Assembly: GCA_965197405.1 (NCBI GenBank)
Contig: OZ240206.1
Coordinates: 2,976,001-3,040,000, forward strand
Direction: 5' to 3'
Length of the DNA: 64,000 bases
Origin: G965197405 sp965197405
Lineage (GTDB): Bacteria > Chloroflexota > Dehalococcoidia > Lucifugimonadales > JAGWBF01
Below are positions 59,217-64,000 of the stretch, one piece after another. The position numbers and the translations under genes are program-made. Below the pieces are notes generated by a model. The model was given only the letters and a program-made list of their open reading frames with translations. It searched no databases and had not been told where the DNA came from. Numbering within the stretch: the stretch's first letter is position 1; each line of letters opens with the position of its first letter.

Positions 59217-60572
59217 TCAAGCGGATGCCGGCGGGCGCAGGTGCACGTCCAGGACAGCTTCGCACCAGCGGGCCGCTGCAAGCAATCTCGCTTCTGCGAA
59301 GGGGGAAGCCACAAGCTGAAGCCCGAAGGGAAGGCCGGAAGCCGCCAGCCCCGAAGGGATTGATATGGCGGGCAGCCCACAGGATGTCCAGGGACCCTGG
59401 AACATGGGGGTGCCCGTGTTGGTCACGTCGGCCAGAGCAGGCGTTGGGGTTGAAGGGGTCAGCAATACATCCGCCTTCTCTGCCAGCGTCTCCATGTCCG
59501 TGATAAACTGGCGGCGGCGCTCCAGGGCGCGGGAATAGCTGACCCCATCCGTGTTCAGCCCTCGTCTAATCATCTCCCGCAGCTTTGGCCGGTATTCGTC
59601 CGCCCGCGTCTCGAACATGGGCTGGTGGAAGGCCCCGCCTTCCACTGCCATAATGAGCAGCTGGTCATCGAAGGCCGTGTCTATGCTGTCGGGCACAGGA
59701 ATCTCTTCCACCGTGGCCCCGGCCCGGCTGAGGCGTTCCGCCACGCCGTCCACGTGCTGGCGAGTCTCCTCGTCGGCGTGCTCGTAGAAGTACCGGCGGA
59801 GCAGGCCGATGCGTGGAGCGGCGGGCGACTCCAGGCCGGAGAGGTAGTCAGGCGGGAGTTGGCGATGAGCCACCGGGTCCTGCGCGTCCGGCCCCGCCAT
59901 GACCTGCAAGAGCAGAGCGGCATCCTCCACGGTGCGGGACATCCAGCCCACGGTGTCCAGGGACCAGCTGACCGGGACGACGCCGTATCTGCTGACCCGC
60001 CCAAAGGTGGGCTTGAGGCCGACCACGCCGTTGTAGGAGGCCGGGCGCAGCACCGACCCCACCGTCTGGGAACCCATCGCGGCGGGACACATGCGAGCGG
60101 CCACGGACACCGCAGAGCCGCTGCTGGAGCCGCCGGGGGTGTGGGCCGGGTTCCAGGGGTTTATGGTGGGCGACGGGTCGAGGCAGGCAAACTCGGTGGT
60201 CACTGTCTTGCCGAGCATGATGGCCCCGGCCTGCTTCATCAGGGCCACCGTGGTGGCATCGTATTCAGGCACGAAATCGGCATAAAGTTTGGAACAAGCG
60301 GTGGTGGGGATTCCGGCGGTATAGTAGATGTCCTTCAGTCCTACGGGGACGCCGTGCAGCGGCCCGACATCGCCTCCGGAGGCAAGCTCCGCCTCCTTCT
60401 GCCGCGCCTCGGAAAGCACAGTCTCCCGGTCCAGGTATACCCACGCTTTTAGCTGAGACTCCAGGGTGTCTATGCCCCGTAGCAGGGACTCGGCCAACTC
60501 CACCGGGGATAGCTCCCGCTGGCGCATGCTTCTGGCCGCCTCCGTTGCCGTAAGCTCAAATGGTTCCGCCAT
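59217..60572 (-). CDS. Amidase-signature enzyme (GatA-like), copy 1
   Basis: 451 residues. Amidase signature family with Ser-cisSer-Lys triad: HGVPVGLKDIYYTAGIPTTA (Lys), TPGGSSSGSAVSVAARM (cis-Ser) and MGSQTVGSVLRPASYNGVVG (nucleophile Ser; the more usual form is SDTGGSIR). GRVSRYGVVPVSWSLDTVGW follows. A free-standing amide hydrolase rather than GatA of the transamidosome is likely, as no gatB or gatC adjoins and a GlnRS is present. Diverges from copy 2. Confidence 0.9.
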   Translation of the reverse strand: MAEPFELTATEAARSMRQRELSPVELAESLLRGIDTLESQLKAWVYLDRETVLSEARQKEAELASGGDVGPLHGVPVGLKDIYYTAGIPTTACSKLYADFVPEYDATTVALMKQAGAIMLGKTVTTEFACLDPSPTINPWNPAHTPGGSSSGSAVSVAARMCPAAMGSQTVGSVLRPASYNGVVGLKPTFGRVSRYGVVPVSWSLDTVGWMSRTVEDAALLLQVMAGPDAQDPVAHRQLPPDYLSGLESPAAPRIGLLRRYFYEHADEETRQHVDGVAERLSRAGATVEEIPVPDSIDTAFDDQLLIMAVEGGAFHQPMFETRADEYRPKLREMIRRGLNTDGVSYSRALERRRQFITDMETLAEKADVLLTPSTPTPALADVTNTGTPMFQGPWTSCGLPAISIPSGLAASGLPFGLQLVASPFAEARLLAAARWCEAVLDVHLRPPASA

Positions 60573-60696
60573 AGTCGTCCCTCCTGCATCCCCTGGTTTT
60601 AGTCCGGCAACCCTTGGAATCGAGTCTCGTCATGGCAACCTCAAAGATACCAGTGGCCCTATCCCCTGTCAATCCTCACATGGATTTTGGAGAGGG

Positions 60697-60888
60697 TCTT
60701 TTAATTGTCACCCCGAGCGGAGCGAGGGGTCTAAAATCCTGCCTGACCGCGTCCCGGTTCTGGCTGGTACGGCTCGATTGCCGTTCTTGTTAAGCGGCAT
60801 TTTAGATTCCTCACTCCGCTTCGCTGCGTTCGGAATGACATATGGTGGGGCCCTGTATTCAATGAGCGCAGAGAATTAAAAGGCCCTG
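60697..60888 (-). repeat. SHPERSEG-type dispersed repeat (MITE-1), full copy with flanking duplication
   Basis: Same sequence and orientation as the 58984 copy. It is flanked by a 15-bp direct repeat, GGATTTTGGAGAGGG (60682-60696 and 60889-60903), which looks like a target-site duplication from its insertion. The gap between the divergent amidase genes (60573-61026) otherwise holds no gene. Confidence 0.85.
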
Positions 60889-61026
60889 GGATTTTGGAGA
60901 GGGGAAAGGTAGGACAGCGCGATGTTGACGACGTTCCCAAGTACCACTACAATCGCCTCGTCGGTGTACTACGGAGGCGTTAGCCAACGCGTCGGGACAG
61001 GCTAAGCCCCGCAAGGAGTGGACGCT

Positions 61027-62439
61027 ATGGATGCTACAGAGCTTTGCTACCTGAGCGCGGGCCAACTCTCCCCCCTCATTCGGAACAAGAAGGTCTCCCC
61101 GGTGGAGATTGTCGAGGCCCAGCTGGCCCGCATCAGTGCTCTGGAGCCTGCTCTGAACTCTTTCATCACCCTGATGCCCGACGAGGCCATAGAGGCGGCC
61201 AGGCAGGCGGAGCAGGAGATACAGGCAGGCCAGTACCGAGGCCCGCTCCACGGCATTCCCCTGGGGCTGAAGGATATGTACTACGTCAAGGGAGTGCCCA
61301 ACACCTCCGGCTCCAAGCTATTCGACGACTTCGTCCCCGGGTTCGAAGGCACGATAGTGACGAGGCTGAGGGAGGCGGGGACCATTTTCCTTGGGAAGAC
61401 AAATACCCATCAGCTGGCCTATGGCATCACGGGAGAGAATCCCGACCACGGGCACATGCATAATCCCTGGGACCCGGAGCTTATAGCCGGCGGCTCCAGT
61501 GGGGGATCGGCTTCCGCTACGGCTTCGGGAGAGTGCACCTTCACCATGGGCAGCGATACGGGAGGCTCCATCCGAGTCCCCGGGTCCCTGTGCGGCCTGG
61601 CAGGGCTCAAGCCCACCTATGGCCGCCTCAGCTGCCACGGAATCTCCGGGCTCTCCTTGAGCATGGACCATCCGGGCCCCATAGCTCGGACCGTGGAGGA
61701 CTGCGCGCTGGCGATGGACCTGGTGGCCGGGTACGACCCCAACGACCCGGTGTCGGCCAACGTACCGGTCTCCGACTATGCCGGCGTGCTCAACGGCGAC
61801 GTCAGAGGTCTCCGGGTGGGAGTGCCCAGGGAGTACTTTGAAGTCCCGCTGGACCCCCAGGTGGAACAGGCGGTGCGGAGCGCCATTGACGTGTTGGGGG
61901 ACTTGGGGGCTGCCGTGACCGAGGTATCCTGGCCTATGTACCACTACGCTATGGCTATCGCGGTTGCCATACAGCTGGTCGAGGTCACCGCCTACCACAG
62001 GAAGCTGGTACTCACCCACGGTCCACAGCTCTATCCCCCGGTGCGATTGCTCATAGAGTCCGGCTTCTTCATCTCCGCGGCGGACTTCCTGGAGGCGCAG
62101 CGCGCTCGTGCCTTGTTCATCCGCCAGAGCCGCGACCTGCTGGAGGACGTGGACATTCTGGTGGGACCGATGACCCCCATCACGGCCCACAAGATCGGCG
62201 CCGCCGAGGTGAAAGTTGGAGACATCGTCATGGGGTCGCGGCCTGCCCTTACCCAGTACACGCGGCCATTTAATCTCAACGGCTTCCCAGCTATAACGGT
62301 GCCGTGCGGCTTTTCCGACGACGGACTGCCCATCGGCCTTCAGATCGCGGGGAGGCCCTTCGACGAGGAGACGGTGCTGAGGGCGGCCCATGCCTATGAG
62401 CAAGCCACGGACTGGCACACGAGAAGGCCGCCCATATAA
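61027..62439 (+). CDS. Amidase-signature enzyme (GatA-like), copy 2
   Basis: 470 residues from the ATG at 61027, eight bases after AAGGAG; a GTG at 61018 is less well placed. Triad: HGIPLGLKDMYYVKGVPNTS (Lys), AGGSSGGSASATASGECTFT (cis-Ser), MGSDTGGSIRVPGSLCGLAG (nucleophile Ser). GRLSCHGISGLSLSMDHPGP and FNLNGFPAITVPCGFSDDGLP are family blocks. Homologous to copy 1 but diverged. The polysaccharide-deacetylase gene follows on the same strand. Confidence 0.92.
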   Translation: MDATELCYLSAGQLSPLIRNKKVSPVEIVEAQLARISALEPALNSFITLMPDEAIEAARQAEQEIQAGQYRGPLHGIPLGLKDMYYVKGVPNTSGSKLFDDFVPGFEGTIVTRLREAGTIFLGKTNTHQLAYGITGENPDHGHMHNPWDPELIAGGSSGGSASATASGECTFTMGSDTGGSIRVPGSLCGLAGLKPTYGRLSCHGISGLSLSMDHPGPIARTVEDCALAMDLVAGYDPNDPVSANVPVSDYAGVLNGDVRGLRVGVPREYFEVPLDPQVEQAVRSAIDVLGDLGAAVTEVSWPMYHYAMAIAVAIQLVEVTAYHRKLVLTHGPQLYPPVRLLIESGFFISAADFLEAQRARALFIRQSRDLLEDVDILVGPMTPITAHKIGAAEVKVGDIVMGSRPALTQYTRPFNLNGFPAITVPCGFSDDGLPIGLQIAGRPFDEETVLRAAHAYEQATDWHTRRPPI

Positions 62440-62491
62440 TATAGCGGGGGAACTCTCGAAGAGAAGACCTTATTAGCGAAGGGAGATTCAG

Positions 62492-63382
62492 ATGACGGAG
62501 CGAGATTTCGTAGGCTACAGTCTTAACCCACCGGCGGTGGAATGGCCCAATGGCGCGCGTATCGCGGTATCCGTGGTCGTGAACTACGAGGAAGGGTCGG
62601 AGTACTCCCTTCTCGACGGGGACCCAACCGGGGAGAGCATGGGCGAGACCGAGTCGCCGGTCCCTCTGGGAGAGCGCGACCTCGCCAACGAGTCCTTCTT
62701 CGAGTACGGGAGCAGGGTCGGGGTATGGCGCATCCTGAACATTCTCGACGAGTACGACGTGAAAGCTACCTTCTACTGCTGCGCAGTGGCCCTGGAGCGT
62801 AATCCCGAGGTCGGACGCGAGATCGTCCGGCGGGGTCATGAGGTCTTCGGACACGGCTATCGCTGGGAGGAGTACTTCAAGATGGGCCGGGAGGAGGAAC
62901 GGGAGGCCATCCGCAAGGCGGTGGAGTCCATTGCCCGCACCACGGGACAGCGGCCCCTCGGCTGGTACACCCGCTACGGCCCCAGCGTCAACACCAGGGA
63001 GCTGGTGGTGGAGGAGGGTGGGTTCATCTATGACTGCAACTCCTACAACGACGACTTGCCCTACTACACGAATGTGAACGGAAAGAGCTGGCTGGTCATC
63101 CCTTACTCCCTGGAAGTAAACGACACCAAGTTCTGGCGCGGCGGAATGGCAAAGCCCAGCGATTTCTACGAGACGGCCGCGAACACCTTCGACCTGCTGT
63201 ACCGGGAAGGAGCAACCCACCCCAAGATGATGTCCGTCGGCCTGCACTGCAGGATTATCGGCAGGCCCTCCAGGGCAGTGGCGCTCAGGCAGTTCCTCGA
63301 GCATGGCAGTGGGAGACCGGATGTTTGGTTCGCTCGCAGGATAGACATCGCCCGCTGGTGGCTCGAAAAGTACCCTTCCTAG
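62492..63382 (+). CDS. Polysaccharide-deacetylase-fold protein, PuuE/allantoinase type
   Basis: 296 residues. RIAVSVVVNYEEGSEYSLLD, FFEYGSRVGVWRILNILDEY, VKATFYCCAVALERNPEVGR, HGYRWEEYF and CNSYNDDLPYYTNV match the metal-independent, PuuE-like group of NodB-fold enzymes that act on allantoin or other cyclic amides/peptidoglycan. With two amidases next to it, a role in cleaving cyclic ureides or amides is plausible, but the substrate is not shown by sequence. Confidence 0.88.
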   Translation: MTERDFVGYSLNPPAVEWPNGARIAVSVVVNYEEGSEYSLLDGDPTGESMGETESPVPLGERDLANESFFEYGSRVGVWRILNILDEYDVKATFYCCAVALERNPEVGREIVRRGHEVFGHGYRWEEYFKMGREEEREAIRKAVESIARTTGQRPLGWYTRYGPSVNTRELVVEEGGFIYDCNSYNDDLPYYTNVNGKSWLVIPYSLEVNDTKFWRGGMAKPSDFYETAANTFDLLYREGATHPKMMSVGLHCRIIGRPSRAVALRQFLEHGSGRPDVWFARRIDIARWWLEKYPS

Positions 63383-63426
63383 ATATGGGATTCGCCGTGT
63401 GATTCGATGAAGAAAGGGAATGAACC

Positions 63427-64000
63427 GTGACACAACAAGGAGCGCTCCCCCTCATCCCTCGCGAAGTCCTGTTCGGCAACCCGGACAAGGCCTCACCCAG
63501 GCTCAGCCATGACGGTTTCAGGATCGCGTACCTGGCCCCGGTCGAAGGTGTGCTGAATATATGGGCAGGCCCAGTTGCCGATATTGGAGCGGCTACGCCT
63601 GTGACGAGGGAGAAGGTGCGGGGCGTACGCATCTACTTCTGGGCGTACACTAACCAGCACATAATCTACCTTCAGGACAAGGGCGGGGATGAGAACTGGC
63701 GCGTCTACAGCGTGGACCTGAACACCGGCCGTATCGAGGACCTCACCCCTATGGAGGGTGTGCAGGCCCGAATCCAGGAGGTCAGCCCCAGCTTCCCGTC
63801 CGAGATAATCGTGGGCCTGAATGACCGCAATCCCGAGCTCCACGACCTCTATCGCGTCAACATCGGCACGGGCGAGAGGCAGCTGGTCTTGGAGAACGAG
63901 GGGTTCGCGGGCTTCCTCACCGACGATGACTACAACGTCCGGCTGGCCGTCCGGCTCACGTCCGACGGTGGCAGCGAAGCCCTGACGCCAACCGGCGCGG
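63427..64000 (+). CDS. S9-family peptidase (prolyl-oligopeptidase type), N-terminal part
   Basis: From a GTG at 63427 (GAAAGGGAA upstream) the frame is open to the end of the window, 191 codons. PLIPREVLFGNPDKASPRLS, GFRIAYLAPVEGVLNIWAG and IIYLQDKGGDENWRVYSVDL are the start of the beta-propeller of dipeptidyl-aminopeptidase/acylaminoacyl-peptidase-like enzymes. The catalytic domain lies beyond the right edge. Confidence 0.88.
   Translation, partial: MTQQGALPLIPREVLFGNPDKASPRLSHDGFRIAYLAPVEGVLNIWAGPVADIGAATPVTREKVRGVRIYFWAYTNQHIIYLQDKGGDENWRVYSVDLNTGRIEDLTPMEGVQARIQEVSPSFPSEIIVGLNDRNPELHDLYRVNIGTGERQLVLENEGFAGFLTDDDYNVRLAVRLTSDGGSEALTPTGA

Noticed and set aside
59217..62439. GatA subunits of a Glu-tRNA amidotransferase
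   Set aside because: No gatB or gatC adjoins either amidase, the two diverge from each other, and a GlnRS is encoded in the window; free-standing amidases fit better.
1..64000. Genome-wide reassignment of UGA (e.g. to Trp or Gly)
   Set aside because: Numerous genes end in TGA at the expected family length and only two genes have an internal TGA, both at a redox Cys.

Overview
The window is about 64 kb of gene-dense, GC-rich bacterial chromosome (roughly 55 real genes on both strands). It looks like Chloroflexota, probably the Dehalococcoidia/SAR202 side. That placement is inferred from content: F420/FMN luciferase-like monooxygenases, repeated amidohydrolases, Thr/Pro-linker lipoprotein solute-binding proteins, TRAP transport, a DUF3179 protein and GMC/gluconate-dehydrogenase-type enzymes. 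No rRNA or tRNA gene and no CRISPR array was seen.

Layout. 1-9.4 kb: glutaminyl- and glutamyl-tRNA synthetases, a decayed IS701-like element, then a minus-strand run of di-heme lipoprotein, RluA-type pseudouridine synthase, lspA and a hydrolase, followed by ltaE. 9.6-12.8 kb: a Rieske protein and a queF-queD-queC-queE cluster for 7-deazaguanine synthesis. 13-20.2 kb: a TRAP transporter, a DUF3179 lipoprotein, an amidohydrolase and a DsbA/FrnE-like oxidoreductase. 20.3-22.3 kb: two unrecognised genes. 22.4-31.8 kb: mdh, icd, a YyaL-like protein, a GlcG/HbpS protein and two tandemly duplicated peptide-type ABC binding lipoproteins. 32-41.6 kb: an IS5-type element and a catabolic cluster (two amidohydrolases, two LLM oxidoreductases, two SDRs, an acyl-CoA-dehydrogenase-like flavoprotein, a THI5-like binding protein). 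41.7-50 kb: malate synthase G, type II glutamine synthetase, a GMC oxidoreductase with its small subunit, a metallo-hydrolase and an MFS exporter. 50-52 kb: a lower-GC islet with an AbiTii gene between two MITE copies. 52-64 kb: a thiolase, an HMG-CoA-synthase-like/OB fusion, IS66, epoxide hydrolase, dienelactone hydrolase, two amidases, a PuuE-type deacetylase and the start of an S9 peptidase.

Main discovery. Two genes only 1.2 kb apart each carry one in-frame UGA exactly at the first cysteine of a redox CxxC motif: the DUF3179 protein (UGA at 17552) and the DsbA/FrnE-like protein (UGA at 19619). Each UGA is followed, 19-20 nt later, by the loop of a hairpin matching the bacterial SECIS layout. 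Both are best read as selenoproteins (UxxC) that ordinary gene calling would split or truncate. DUF3179 has no assigned function, so a selenocysteine form points to a redox role at the cell surface.

The window is also rich in small repeats: a 185-bp SHPERSEG-type family, a second 130-146-bp MITE family with 14-bp inverted ends, and hairpins whose loops are inverted between copies. Three insertion sequences have recognisable ends and target duplications.
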